NCBI RefSeq assembly: GCF_027942865.1
Contig: NC_134519.1
Span: 23,532,248-23,596,247 of the forward strand
Length of the DNA: 64,000 nucleotides
Source: Odontesthes bonariensis
Lineage: Eukaryota; Chordata; Actinopteri; Atheriniformes; Atherinopsidae
Reading direction: 5' to 3'
Part shown: piece after piece, positions 13,771-33,785 of the stretch
Layout of the letters: each line of letters starts with the position of its first letter
Position numbering within the stretch: the first letter of the stretch is position 1
Made by a program: the position numbers and the translations under genes
The notes under the pieces: generated by a model
Told to the model about the DNA's origin: nothing
Databases searched by the model: none
The model's input: the letters and a program-made list of their open reading frames with translations, nothing else

Positions 13771-14406
13771 AGTCTGACTCTCACACACATGTAGTGATGT
13801 AGGTATGCACACCTGGAATGTGAGAAAGCCAGGGAAACGGGACAATCTTATCTGTTTATACAGTAGACACAGAGCTATTAAACTATTTAACATTGCATCG
13901 ACTTCAGCAACATTCTGAATGCACATATTCAACAGTCTGAAATGTAGTTAAATGTAGTTAAGATTGGACATTGGGATTTTGATTAGTAGGAGGGAAGGAG
14001 TTCCAGTGGGAATTATTATTGTTTTGTATTCATGTTCTTCACAAATTAAGCTTCTTTGGCTTTTACACTGCAGGGCAACATATCTTATCGAATGCCTTAA
14101 ATTTAAAACGAGACCTGCATTATAATTAATTAAGTAGCTATGAATAGAAAAAAATTGCTGTTTCTTTCCTCAGAAAAGTTTTGACTCACATGTGGAGCCA
14201 CTGCAGGCAGATAGTAAATCGTGGAATCCAGTTAAGAACATGAATAAAGACCTTCTGGCGTTTCAGGTGTTCTAGACACTGGTTATAATGCCACAGAAAA
14301 GGAGCAAAATCATTTTCCCATTGCTTCGTTTGACAACCAGAAAGAAATACATGTAACGGATAACTTTCAAAATGCAAATCTCAGTTTAAATCTTTCTTGC
14401 TGCCGT

Positions 14407-14470
14407 AACAATGTGAATTTCCCCGTTGTGGGACAATGAAGGTAAATCTAATCTAATCTAATCTAATCTA
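14407..14470 (+). mobile_element. Non-LTR retroelement 3' tail with (TAATC)n end
   Basis: The block AATTTCCCCGTTGTGGGACAA followed by tandem CTAAT units resembles the 3' ends of teleost LINE-type retroelements and their SINE partners. Only the tail is present. A related tail lies in reverse orientation at 53255-53310. Confidence 0.6.
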
Positions 14471-16107
14471 GTCAAAATTGAAAAATGTCACTGTTTTGAA
14501 AGTCAGTTTTGCACTGGTGATCCTCAACATAATACAGCTGAGGATTTAAAAGAAAAGTGCAGAGCAGGAGTTCAGGAACGAGTCCCAACTCGCAGAAAAA
14601 ATGAAAGGCAGGGACTCTGACTCAACACCTCACCCTGCCACTCCCTGCTCCTCCCAAATCACTCTCCTCTTATCAGCCCTGATGTCTCTTCGCATTCACT
14701 AAATCTCCTGTCATTCCAACCCCTTATCACTCTCAATTTCAGTTAGTCTTTCTGAATCATGCGCCGCTGGACAACAATTGAAAAACTTTTAGAAATTTGA
14801 AATTCACACCCTCTAATTAAGCAGAAGACTGTATCCCTGCATCTAATAACCAAAGCCACAATGAAGTACACTTGAGTTTAGGTTTTTGAGATGTCTTCCT
14901 TTACTGTGACTTAATGGAAGCTTTAAAAAAAACAAAAACAAAAAAAACAAAAGACACACACATCTTTAGTAAAGCTCATAAAGAAATAAAAAATATTAAT
15001 CATATCCTGGCTGGACATGACACAGACTCTAGATTAGCTGACCCACCTTTGTTTGCCTGATCCTTACTATTGGCATGACCACTCAACATTGGCAGGAAGA
15101 GAAAACACACCCTCCAGTGGGCTGGAATCCAATTATTCCTCCTGGATTTCCCCCCCCCCCCCTCAAGTTGTATTGAATTAAGTAGAAAGGATACATAAAC
15201 AGCAAACTTGACATTATTCCCACATTATAAACAAACCCCCATAGAAGGAAAAGTACACATATATACATAGTCCAAGTTAACATTTGTACTTAAATGGTAG
15301 CAACAGCCTTGTATGAGCTGCTATATTCTTATATTCTGCTCTGTATTACAGAAGAAGAGGGGTGGAAAAAACATTAAACTGGTTAGGATGTTGCTGTGCC
15401 TGAAATTTACATCTATATCATCGATATAACATTTTTGTCAAAACCTGTGCACCGAGTAAATGTAAATGTATAAGACAAAGGGAATGAAGGTATTGCACTA
15501 TATGATGCTCCTAAGAAGAAAGCCACCACTGGGAACAGCTAAGGCTCTGATTGAGCGACAGCCTTTAAATGATGGCAGTTTGTCCGGATGACTGTCATTA
15601 TAATGGCTTCAACATCAGCATACAGTGCTCCCTAATACTGGGATTAAGAAGTGAGTCTTCCATCATTGCAGTGGGTTATGAACAAACCTGGTGTGTGCAG
15701 TCAGGAAAACGTGCAGCGGAAGTACGGTGTCTGAAAGAGTGTACCGGCATCTACTGGCCACGCTTGATACTACATGATGTCACACCATCGGATTGCAGTG
15801 AGTTAACCAGCACACTGCATCTAAAAAAATAATAATGTTTGCTTTCCTGATTCAATATTCTTTCCCAAATTCCTCAATCAGCTTGTTGCATGCGACTTAT
15901 TTTGCTAAAACTCTGAGCCTGCGACTGTTATTGATGAGTCAAAAGGTCATTTTGAAGGGGTCCGAATTAGAGATGAATGCCATGTAGAGGATGTCTTATC
16001 TAACGCAATACATACTTTGTGGTGTAATGAATTGTTGGAAATAACATTTAGATGAAGAGAAGAAAAATGTTCCAGGAAATATAAGTGAACACACAAGGTT
16101 TTGAGAT

Positions 16108-16499
16108 TTTATTATAATAGACAACATTTAGTCATTGCCAAAAGGTATTGTCATAGGTAGATGAGGTGTGCCTGAAAAACTAAAATACAGTACTTTTCTG
16201 TTCTCTTTGAAAACCTCCATTGAAACTGTTTTTGAACGTGTAACTGCAAACTGTAAATACCGTCAACATGCATAAAGTTGAACTTAAGCAACAATACGCA
16301 CCAGCAGCCGTAATCCATAAACTCAAACTCAATACTGATGTCTGCCGTCTTCAGTCAGAAATCAGAAAGCACCCGCTGGTTTCACTTTAAAGACCGGCAT
16401 ACTTTCAGTTCAGTTCAAAGCTTAGCAGTGTTCTACTATCACAAACGGTAGTTTGCCCCCTCGGCCGATGTGCTGACGGAGCCCTGAGATCCTGTCACT
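16108..16499 (-). other. metap1d: metap1d 3' UTR with poly(A) signal
   Basis: Follows the metap1d stop codon. A canonical AATAAA on the minus strand corresponds to TTTATT at 16108-16113. No other AATAAA lies nearer to the stop codon with equal context, but the true cleavage site is not known. Confidence 0.5.
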
Positions 16500-19400
16500 T
16501 CACAGATGGCCCTCCGCTGGTAGTTTGGTGAGAATCTCCACTCCATCAGATGTGATGACCACCGTGTGTTCAAACTGAGCCGACCTATTTGACAAAAAGC
16601 ACAGGTAAAATCTTCATTGGGGCAGAAAGATATTTGAGGACAAATATATATGCGCAGAGCTTTAAAATTGCAATGCTGATGTTTTTCGGTTCACATGTTA
16701 TTACTTAAGTACAGTCCCAATTCTGTCCCACGCGGAGCGGTACTCGCTCCTCAACTGAGTTGACTAACTTTTGACCTCTCCTAAAACTTGTGCGGTTCAG
16801 ACGAGGCTGTAAAAAGGACCGAAAAAATGAACGTGGCTGCACCAACAACAAGAGAAAAGAAGCTACTGGTCAGGTGAGAGCTGGCCTGAGCAGAAACGCT
16901 GCAAGGTGAAGGAATGCCAGTCACTCACAGCCGTGCACCTGCAGCAGTGAAACTGAGAGGATGTTTGCTGGGGTTACTGCTCATCAGAATAAATGTAAAA
17001 AAACAACACCTTAAGATGTTTATGGCTGTTTAAATTCAGAGATTTATAAAGCATCAAAACAGCAGTTTAAAAATCACAGATTTATTTTTTCTCTTTGAGC
17101 GCCACGTACCTTTTATCATCGGCCGACACTGCGGTCCACTTGTCCTTCAAGATTCTGAACTCGGCAGACCCCTCCATCAGTATGGGCTCTAACAGTGTGA
17201 CATCAACAGGCATTATGGACCGCACAGTGAAACACGGTAGGATCTTTACGTGGACACAAAAATCAGAAAGTGTAACTTGCCAATTGTGAAAGCCATCCCT
17301 TCATCCATGGTTACGTCATTGTCATTGGCTGAAAATAAAGCCACACTTAATTATACAGAACCCATAAACGCCCAAATAATGTATTTTTGACCAACAGATA
17401 TTCTGTGTGTGGAAGACTTTTTGGGATGTCACTTATGTCGCCGATTCTCACGCATGTGCACTTCCACGTAACTTGACATAGCAAAGAAAAGTCAACTTTA
17501 GGTGAAAAACACAGACGTTGTTCTCGCATGAGGCCAACTCTAACACACCATCTGAATTCACCCCCAAACTCACCATGGTGCCAAATCTCAGGATGGCCAT
17601 GAAAGTAGGAGCCTATTCCGTGTCCGATAAAATAGGGACACACTTGAAAGCCATTGGCTTGGGCTATTTCGCTGCCAGCAGTACAGAAAGAAAAAAAAAA
17701 AAAGTAAGTTGTAGAAACAGAAAACAAGCGATCATGTAGCATAAAAGGTACTTGGCATGTGTGTTCATTGTTTGCGAGTACCTGATAGTGTTTCCTATAA
17801 CGCAGAGCTGTGCGCCTGGCTTGCACACAGCGATGGCCTCATCTCTGCAACGCCTGGCAGTCTCCACCAATCGCAGCCCGACCTCGTCCACCTGACCGAT
17901 GGCGAAGGTTTCTGAAGTGTCCCCATGGTAACCGTCCAAATACACCTGTCAGGATTGGGCCAAAGTCAGTCATGGGGTCAGTGCTGCTCTGATATTCGCA
18001 GATCTATTTATAAGCTTTTTTTAGGCCATTAACTTACAGTCACATCAATGTTGATGATGTCACCGTCTTCAAGTTTGCGACTGCGGCACACAGGCATAGC
18101 AAAAGATTAACGGATTACATGGAAAATTCGTAAGAACTTACAGCCAGTGAGTTATTATAAAAGTACAGAAATACTTCACATCAATATAATACTTTACGTT
18201 TGGAAAATATATGTAAGAGCACATAAATACATATAGAAGTTTAATTCATTCCATCTAAAGTGAGCCAGTTTCCCAAACTAATTTAATTTAAAGGTGATCG
18301 ACTTTTAGATAAAAATGTCGTATCTGCCTCTTGGCACAATCTAGTTTTAGGAGGAAATGATTCTAAAACGGATATATACAACAACGTCGCAATCGCTAAT
18401 AGTTGTTAGTTGTGCCCCAATGCAGCGCGTGACCTCCAGCCCATTTACCTGTCAGGTATGCCATGACAGACCACATTGTTCACAGATGTGCACACCGACT
18501 TGGGGAAGCCCCCGTATCTGAGAGGGGAAGGGTAAGCATTGTGCTTAATTGTCTCCTGGTGCACGATAAAGTCTATTTCATCCGTTGTCATACCGACCTG
18601 AAAGCAACAAATCGGAGTTGTCGTGTTTTCTTTGATGACACAGAAGCATAAGCAAGACTTGAAGTGATGGGGTTCTTACCTTTACACTCTGTCCAGCTAG
18701 TAGCAGCACATGTCTGGCTAGCTGGCATGCCCTGGCCAGGCCTTCGATTTGCTCTTGGTTTTTGATCTCGATGTAGTCTGGCCATTCGGGGACCAGCCTG
18801 GCGCCAGCATAGTCGGGCCGCACGATGTGCTGGAGTCAGGGAAGAAATAAAAAGAAAGGATGTTAAGGCGGCTCAGAATTTTTTCTCAGAAGACTTTGTT
18901 TATAGCTGTGTTTATTCTTTGAGATCCCTTCAGTCCTGCTGCGTATACCCTGGTCATGTCTCTCTGGTCATCGAATGGAGGTTTTTTTGGTTGCCTTTCA
19001 AATTAAATCCCAATGTTCCGAAGGTTGCTTTTGAATTTCAGATTTCCCACCCGAACAAGTCTACCTGTGAATCTGAGGTCCATTAAAACTCTGTCTATAT
19101 ACATAACTAAATTCAAATTATTCCCGTTTTCACAAGCCTACAATTAATAACTGTGTGTGTGTTTGTGCATATGAACCTGTACTGTATTTTCCTGTGTAAT
19201 TTTGTTATGTGTGCGGGTCTCTCATTCTTACTTTGCTCAGTACACTGGGGTTTTTTTGTGAAGAAATGTGCTATATAAATACAACTGCCATTGCAAGTTT
19301 ATGCCTAGCTCGACTCTGATTCCACTTCAATTGACTTGCCTGATAGTGACTATATAATATGTGTCCTTCAAGTGGATGTGAAAGTAAAGGAGGAATTGCA

Positions 19401-20782
19401 TCAGAACACAATTTAAAATCGCTATTTTAGTTTAGTCTGAAGACAGTGAATTGAAACGGTACCTTGGGAACTGCGTAGGCTGGACAAACTGTAGCTGGAT
19501 GGACCACATTGTGAGAGCTTTTCCACTTTCTCCAAAAGAAGCGGCGGTGTTGCTGACATAAAAGGGCTGTGGGAGTACTACAGCCTCCCAGACAACCACC
19601 TCTCTGCAGGAAACCTCCCAGTCCTGGAATAAGAGATACATAGCCCCAAGATATTCAAAACCGCTGCTGTGACACCTCCACTGAGGCCTCATCATGACTT
19701 TTGAAGACTGGAATTGACCTGAGGCCGCTCCAATTACGTTAAACGTTAGTTCAAAATAAACCATAAAGGCAGGAAGTCAGGGAATAATAATACGTTAGCT
19801 TTTTTTTTTCTTTTTCTGTGGATAAAGAACACAGCAAGCAGCGCAAACAGATCCAAGGCCTTGAACAATGGTTTAAATATTGTAAAACAACGATGGTATC
19901 AAAATAAAATTTGAAATACTGGTGCAAAATATCATATACGCCTATACCCAACCATTCTCAAAGCTCAAAGCTAATCAACTTATGGCATCACTGGGTCTTC
20001 AGATCCAGTAGAAATGAACCAATTTTAAGACAAGTGGCTGGAAGGCTTCAGTGCTTTAAGAAGCTCTATCTGACCATCACTAATAGGTCTTCAGCCTGGG
20101 GTTGTAGGGGCCTTCTGACAAGAAATACAACTTTTATTTAAAAAGAAAAAAAGAAAAGAAACGAAAAAGAGGAAGAAAGTCTAAGTTTTACGTTAGACTC
20201 TGACTATTATGCCCTAAAGTAGCAAAAGTAGCATTCATTTTAAAAATGATCATTAATTAAACATTTTAAAAATTTAAACCTTTCCTAAGCTAGCCTGATG
20301 CAGAGTAACTTTTTGACTTTCATCTCAAGAGACCGTTACTCATTGTCGCCTTTTACGGTATTCCTAAAAAGAAGAGAATGCTTGCAAAAACAAATTAGAA
20401 GGAACACACCACAGCAAATCCAACAAAACTGCAACTGGATTTACTGTGGTGCGGACTGCACAGACTACGCTCACATCGCAGATTCCCTGATACTTTAAAC
20501 GCCTTTACGAACCCTCATATCCTCTACAGCTTTCTTTGTTAGCGACCCACGATCCTTCCAAAATGAAAAATGAAAATGCATCTTTGTTTTGCCCGTCCTC
20601 CAGATTTGTGGTATAACCATTTTAGAGTCGTGTCATTTGTTGAACAATCCCAATGGCAAAAATAAAGTTATTACCAAACCTTCTCCTAGCACCTTGAAGA
20701 ACAAGCTGTAAAATAATCTTACGGGAGTTTTTCCCTGTCCGCTTATATATAGATTGATAGATAGACATATAGATAGATAGAC

Positions 20783-20848
<66 letters not shown>

Positions 20849-21152
20849 TAAAGTGCAAGGGCTGACCTTCACGTGAAGGCTGTCTTTCATGGCAACAAAC
20901 TAATACGCTGACAGCGGCTGTGTATTCTGGGAGTGGGTCACCATTCTACACCATGCATGTAATACTCTCGACTGCTACATAAGCAAGGAGGTACAGCTAG
21001 CTAGAAAGCTTATTTCAGGCAAAAACACTGTAACTATACCGAGGAAATGGCGTGGATGCTTTATTTCATTATTGAACTTAATGTCTGTACGTCAGCGAAA
21101 TACCTGTTCTGGCCGCGAGTCCTGCTGAGCGGTGAACCACCGCCGCCGCCAT
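16500..21152 (-). CDS. metap1d: Methionine aminopeptidase type 1D, mitochondrial
   Basis: Removes the initiator methionine from proteins made in mitochondria; M24A metallopeptidase. Ten coding exons on the minus strand: 21104-21152, 19463-19623, 18680-18829, 18449-18597, 18038-18080, 17782-17945, 17574-17671, 17281-17328, 17110-17188 and 16500-16584. Phase is kept throughout, giving 341 residues (human about 335). The N-terminus is Arg-rich, as a mitochondrial transit peptide should be. All five metal ligands of the fold are visible: Asp182 (NIDVT), Asp193 (GDTSETF), His256 (GHGIG), Glu288 (IEP) and Glu319 (QFEHT), plus His263. The intron after 17281 starts with GC rather than GT. The start was chosen because it alone gives an in-frame join to exon 2 using the acceptor before 19623. 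Two CACGTG boxes sit just upstream. Confidence 0.95.
17189..17280 (-). other. metap1d: GC-AG intron in metap1d
   Basis: The donor reads ATTG followed by GCAAGT and the acceptor ends in CTGTTAG. Joining at these points gives TTT-ACA-ATT-G/AG-CCC, restoring the catalytic FTIEP motif with the metal-binding glutamate split across the junction. No GT donor close by preserves the frame. Confidence 0.85.
20752..20849. repeat. (GATA)n microsatellite
   Basis: A run of about 24 mostly perfect GATA units with a few interruptions near the left end, inside metap1d intron 1. The apparent open frames with repeated Ile-Tyr-Leu-Ser across it are artefacts of the repeat. Confidence 0.95.
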
Positions 21153-21168
21153 AATGTTTTGTTATGGT

Positions 21169-21197
21169 CACGTGCTTGATGAGTCGATGGTCACGTG
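21169..21197. promoter_or_regulatory. metap1d: Paired CACGTG E-boxes at the metap1d start
   Basis: Two copies of GGTCACGTG (core 21169-21174 and 21192-21197) lie 17 and 40 bp upstream of the metap1d start codon. The distal copy is the full palindrome GTCACGTGAC, the preferred site of the MITF/TFE and USF families. Function is inferred from the motif and position only. Confidence 0.5.
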
Positions 21198-21654
21198 ACG
21201 CAGACCGGACGCAGACACGGAGCCGCTTGCAAAAATAATCTGCCTAAATCACATGTCAAGTCGGATAAAATAATGTCAAATAAGAACCGAAGAGCTCATT
21301 TGATATCTTCCAGTTTATTAGAAGACGTTTAAAAGGGTTTTAACTGCATTTGGACTCAGAAAATGTTGAACTAATGATATGTTTTGCTTGAATTCCTGAC
21401 TAAATGTGAGAAAAGAACCGTATATTTGCATTTGTGGATTGAAATTTTGCCATTAGAAAAAGGTGGTGTCCTTCAGATGGGGCCTTCTTGTCTTCAACTA
21501 AACCGAGCAGCACGCTCTTCCAGAGTAAAGCCAGATCCTTGTCAATGTTTTCAGACATGATTGAAAGCACAGAAATTACACCAGAAATTCTTTATAATTG
21601 GGCAATGCCAAAAATAGTGCACAACGGATTCAGGGAAGAGCAGAAGGTCAAAGT

Positions 21655-21745
21655 CAAGGTCAACTTTATTTATACAACACTTTTACAACCGCCACAGTTA
21701 CCAGAATTACTTTACAAGCTAAAAAAAACTCATATAATTCAATAA
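21655..21745 (-). mobile_element. Retroelement-like 3' tail fragment
   Basis: The block AAGGTCAACTTTATTTATACA followed by ACTTTACAAGCTAAAA resembles the very common teleost retroelement tail that reads (in this orientation) TCAATTTTATTTATATAGC. Only a short fragment is visible, so family assignment is uncertain. Confidence 0.4.
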
Positions 21746-21859
21746 GAAAAAGACTATACAACAGAATATAAAGAGAAGAAGGTTGAATGTGTTCAAAAGC
21801 CAGCATAAAGACATTGCTCTTAAAGGGATAGTTCACCTCTTTTGACATGACGCTGTATA

Positions 21860-22030
21860 CAGGGGTGTCAAACTGGTCCATGAAAGGGCACAGCTGACTT
21901 GTTTCATTCAATCAACTGAAGGTCTTACCAGTTCAGTTGATTGAGGGAAACAAGTCAGCTGTGCTGTTGCAGGGTTGTAACAAAAACCTGCACCCACGCG
22001 GCCCTTTCATGGACCAGTTTGACACCCCTG
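21860..22030. mobile_element. hAT-type MITE with CAGGGGTGTCAAACTGG termini
   Basis: The termini CAGGGGTGTCAAACTGGTCC and its reverse complement bound a 171-bp element. CAGGGGTGTC is the known terminal motif of hAT-Charlie-like non-autonomous elements. A second inverted pair (CACAGCTGACTTGTTT and its complement) lies inside, and the sequence CTGTAT occurs at both flanks, compatible with a target-site duplication. It has no coding capacity. Confidence 0.8.
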
Positions 22031-23168
22031 CTGTATGACATCCCATATTAGCAATATCATTTATTAAATTTTGCCAGATACAATAATAAACTACAGCTCA
22101 GAGAGATGTCTTCTTTGATTTCAAGATAGTTTTTGGAAGGATAAAACTTATTCCTTTTAAAGTATTTTAAAGAAAATTACAAAGAAGTGCACGTGTATAT
22201 GCAGTATGTTTAGATCAGCTTTGACTTTAAAACCTGACCAGAAGGATCCCAAATCGATGGTTCTTTTAATTACAATATCTGGTGGCTCTTTTGTGTTGGC
22301 TAAAAATCACCAATTGATTATCGATAGCCTTCTCAAATTAGATCAGTTATCAAAATCTGTGAAACATACTTAAGTCCAAACAGTGTAAAGTCACATCCAA
22401 ATACATTGCAGCCCATCACTGTGTAACATCTTTTGCAATGTTTTTTTTCTGACCTCTACATGAAACACCCCTACAAAGCAGGGAGTAGGCCGTGCCTTAT
22501 CAGTGAAAACAAATACGGCTGATATCGTTGTCACCTCACCAAGGTCAACGAGATAAACTTTCATATACTGAATCAACGGGATATTTAAAAAAAGAATCCT
22601 AAAAGATAAGTAAAATAAATTAATAGAATAAAACAAATAAACAATTGTTCTATCATTTAGATACTGAAATAAAGTCTGTTGAACTTGAGGGATAGTTGTT
22701 CTTTTAATAAAAGAAAACACCTCCTGGATAACTCATTTATAATGAGTGGGATCTACTGAATTGTACCTGGAAGACACGACAGTGTGTCACAGTGACATAA
22801 ACAAGCAGCAGCATCGTGATAAAAACAGAAAGAGCAGTACTTAGAACAGCATGCCTGGTAGTAATAAGCCTTAAGGAGCAGTAGTTGTATCAGTGGTCAA
22901 AACAGTAACAAGTCAGCTTCCCAAAGATTTTGGATGCTGTCTTAAATGTAACATAAAACAGGATGCAATGACATTCAAATTGTTTGAACTCTTTATATAA
23001 CTGATAAATAGCATACAAAAGTACATATTAAATGTTTTGAGTTTATTTATTTAAAGCAGGGACAATACATATTAATGAACATATACATGATCTCAGAAAT
23101 TGAACATGTGCATTAACTTAGAATTTGATGCCAGCAACGTGTGTTATAAAGGTTTGGGCAGGGTTACG

Positions 23169-23603
23169 TTAAAGCGATACAATGTAACTCCTCAAAAAGC
23201 CCACTCTAGAGCTCCCCCTACAGGCTTGGAGGTAATGTACGGTTACACTGTCGTAAATACAACACCCTTTCACTTTCACTTTTCACGTTTGTTGACGAAC
23301 CGGCGAGGAGTCAGAAGGTGCAAGCTATGTTGACCGAGAAGGTAAGAGTAATCAAATGTACCTGGGAGCGTGAGAGGGGTCTATTTGTTTTTGCGGTAGG
23401 TGTGCCAGAAAGCAAGTCGAAGTACTTCCGCTCAGCTCCCGGGCCGCTACCGGGCCCTCCGGCAAAGTTACATAGCGCAGTTTTTCCAACTCAGACCCCC
23501 GGCATAGGAGACAGGCCAATCGTAATATTAAAACTCATTCTAGCCGCACAATTTTTTTCAAGCTGTTATTTTAAGGTAGAAATGTTACATAGTATTGCTT
23601 TAA
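23169..23603. mobile_element. TTAA-bounded TIR element (piggyBac-like MITE candidate)
   Basis: Begins TTAAAGCGATACAATGTAAC and ends with the near-perfect reverse complement (GTTACATAGTATTGCTTTAA), 435 bp in all. TTAA at both ends is the target of piggyBac-type transposases. The interior is GC-richer and encodes no transposase. Assignment to piggyBac is inferred from the TTAA only. Confidence 0.65.
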
Positions 23604-24467
23604 CAACTGTGCTACATCAACTTTCCATTGAAGATTTTTTGTTTGCTTCATAATGTCATAAATGCTTTCAGTAGCAGATATGCCAAGTCGGTGGAGCTAA
23701 TTTTTTGGTTTGTTTGTTTTTAAGCTGTGTGCTGATCAGAAGCTAAACCATATATTTTGGATTTGCTAATTTCCTAAAAAGATGAGCTCATCGTGCTTCC
23801 CGATCATGGGGCAGTTTTCCACTCCCCTGAAGTCCATCATAAATGCAGCATATAAATGAGCACAGGTGCAGAAAGAGAGAGGCAACATTTCGGGTGTTGT
23901 CTTATTTTCTTGTTTGTCTTACACTGGAGAGTTTTAGACTACATTTGAGGGTACACGAGTAGGCCCATCAAATGAAAAAAAAAACAATGAAAAATTGTGT
24001 CTGTGTTTTTGGCGTTTCAGTCTTCTATCGTCTCAGCTTTATGTCGCTGGCCTCAAACTCAAAATGACAAAACGTGGATGAAAGATAGAAAGTATGACAG
24101 CTTGTCTTAAAACGCGGTTGTAATAGTTTGAGGTATATTGAAGAGAGCAGTTGTAGCCCCAGTAGAGAGTGCTGGTGAGTTTCCAGCTGTGACTGGAGGA
24201 CCGCGGTGACAATAGCTTGCTGAGCTGATGTAAGAATTCTTACATGAGCTCCGGCGTTTCTGAAAGTGTAGTCGACGCTTTAGACCTCCGTGGACAGTGG
24301 ATACTAAGTACAGCTCCTCTCTAACATTCAAACTTCTAGTATTTCCACTTTTCTGTTTGCGTCTTTGGTATTGATTTGTTCCGCTGTCGACAGAGCCTGC
24401 CGTCTGGTTTCTATCCCAGACCTGTGGACTGAAACGCGCGTGTTCCTCTCTGCTCGTTCACTGCGCG

Positions 24468-24475
24468 TGACGTCA
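24468..24475 (+). promoter_or_regulatory. slc25a12: Full CRE palindrome at the slc25a12 start
   Basis: TGACGTCA, the complete cAMP-response element, lies 8 bp before the slc25a12 ATG within a CpG-rich stretch (GCGCGTGTT...CTGCGCGTGACGTCA). It implies either a very short 5' UTR with a core-promoter CRE or a CRE inside the transcribed leader. Confidence 0.55.
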
Positions 24476-24483
24476 AAACCAGC

Positions 24484-33018
<8,535 letters not shown>

Positions 33019-33785
33019 AAGTCTCCATCTCTATATCACTTCACCATCCCTCTCCTCCTCTACCAGGGGCCAGACACTTAGATAAACACTTCAACGATAT
33101 ACACACTCCACACGTTAGGGGCCATTGACTTAGGAACATGCAACACCAGGGTAAAGGTGTATTCCGGTGGTAAACAGCCAGTTGTAGAGGCGGGGAGCTG
33201 GCTGCAGCTGTATACCACAGAGCAGGCATCGACAGGTAAGGAGCGCTGAGCGTGTTGCATCTTCAGTGGCTGTGCGCTCCTGGGAACTCCATTCTTTGTG
33301 TTTTTCTCTCGGAACATTTGTGTAAAACTGAACCTTGGGCACTCCTCTCCGTCACTCATGAGTAGATGATTCATTCTGTTTTCTGTCTGATACTCGGTAT
33401 GAGTAGGACTTCTCTTTATGGGACAGTGGGCATAGGAAATAATATATATTGATCTGCACAGTGTGTGGGGCTTCTTTCTCTGCAACTCCTCACACAAGAG
33501 GCTACATACTGTACATATTGTATAACTACTGAGAAAATGTTACAATACAAAGCTCCGTAACATTCAGCCCGCATCATTACAGCACCTGCAATGTCGTGGC
33601 CATGTGGGGCCTTTGGTCCTTGGTCTCTGAGAATCACTCTTACTGGTGTACAGAACTTTTCAATTAAGCATTTTCTTGATTTAAAAGCAAGAATCATGAG
33701 CAGAGGATTAGGTGTTAATAAATTAAATGTATCTGAATTGAGTCATTGTATTTTAATGAAATAAATCATCCATATGGTTTTAATT
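33019..33785 (+). other. slc25a12: slc25a12 3' UTR with poly(A) signal
   Basis: Downstream of the stop codon. The last AATAAA on the plus strand is at 33760-33765. An earlier AATAAA near 33717 could give a slightly shorter transcript. Confidence 0.6.

Larger units (their letters stand above)
6381..16107. other. Gene-free spacer between itga6 and metap1d
   Basis: About 9.7 kb in which no recognisable exon was found on either strand. Open frames are under about 110 codons, lack splice-supported continuation and match no family I know. It holds a 17-bp perfect inverted repeat (6474-6519), two diverged copies of an unidentified repeat (about 11567-11826 and 13510-13770), and a retroelement 3' tail with a (TAATC)n end (14407-14470). 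In human the DLX1/DLX2 pair lies at the equivalent place; no homeobox-coding exon is visible here. Regulatory elements may be present but cannot be recognised by eye. Confidence 0.65.
21153..24483. other. Divergent spacer between metap1d and slc25a12
   Basis: About 3.3 kb with no supported exon. It contains the metap1d E-boxes, a retroelement-like tail (about 21655-21745), a hAT-type MITE (21860-22030), a retroelement-like block TTTAAAGCAGGGACAATAC (about 23043-23090), a TTAA-bounded TIR element (23169-23603) and the slc25a12 promoter. HAT1 lies between METAP1D and SLC25A12 in human; no HAT1 exon is seen here. Confidence 0.65.

Noticed and set aside
19624-19764. Alternative metap1d start inside a 110-codon minus frame (19432-19764)
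   Set aside because: That frame is not the one conserved in METAP1D; only the exon starting at 19623 joined to 21104-21152 keeps phase and gives the expected transit peptide.
20622-20890. Minus-strand frames with repeated Ile-Tyr-Leu-Ser
   Set aside because: Translation of the GATA microsatellite in metap1d intron 1; no splice context.
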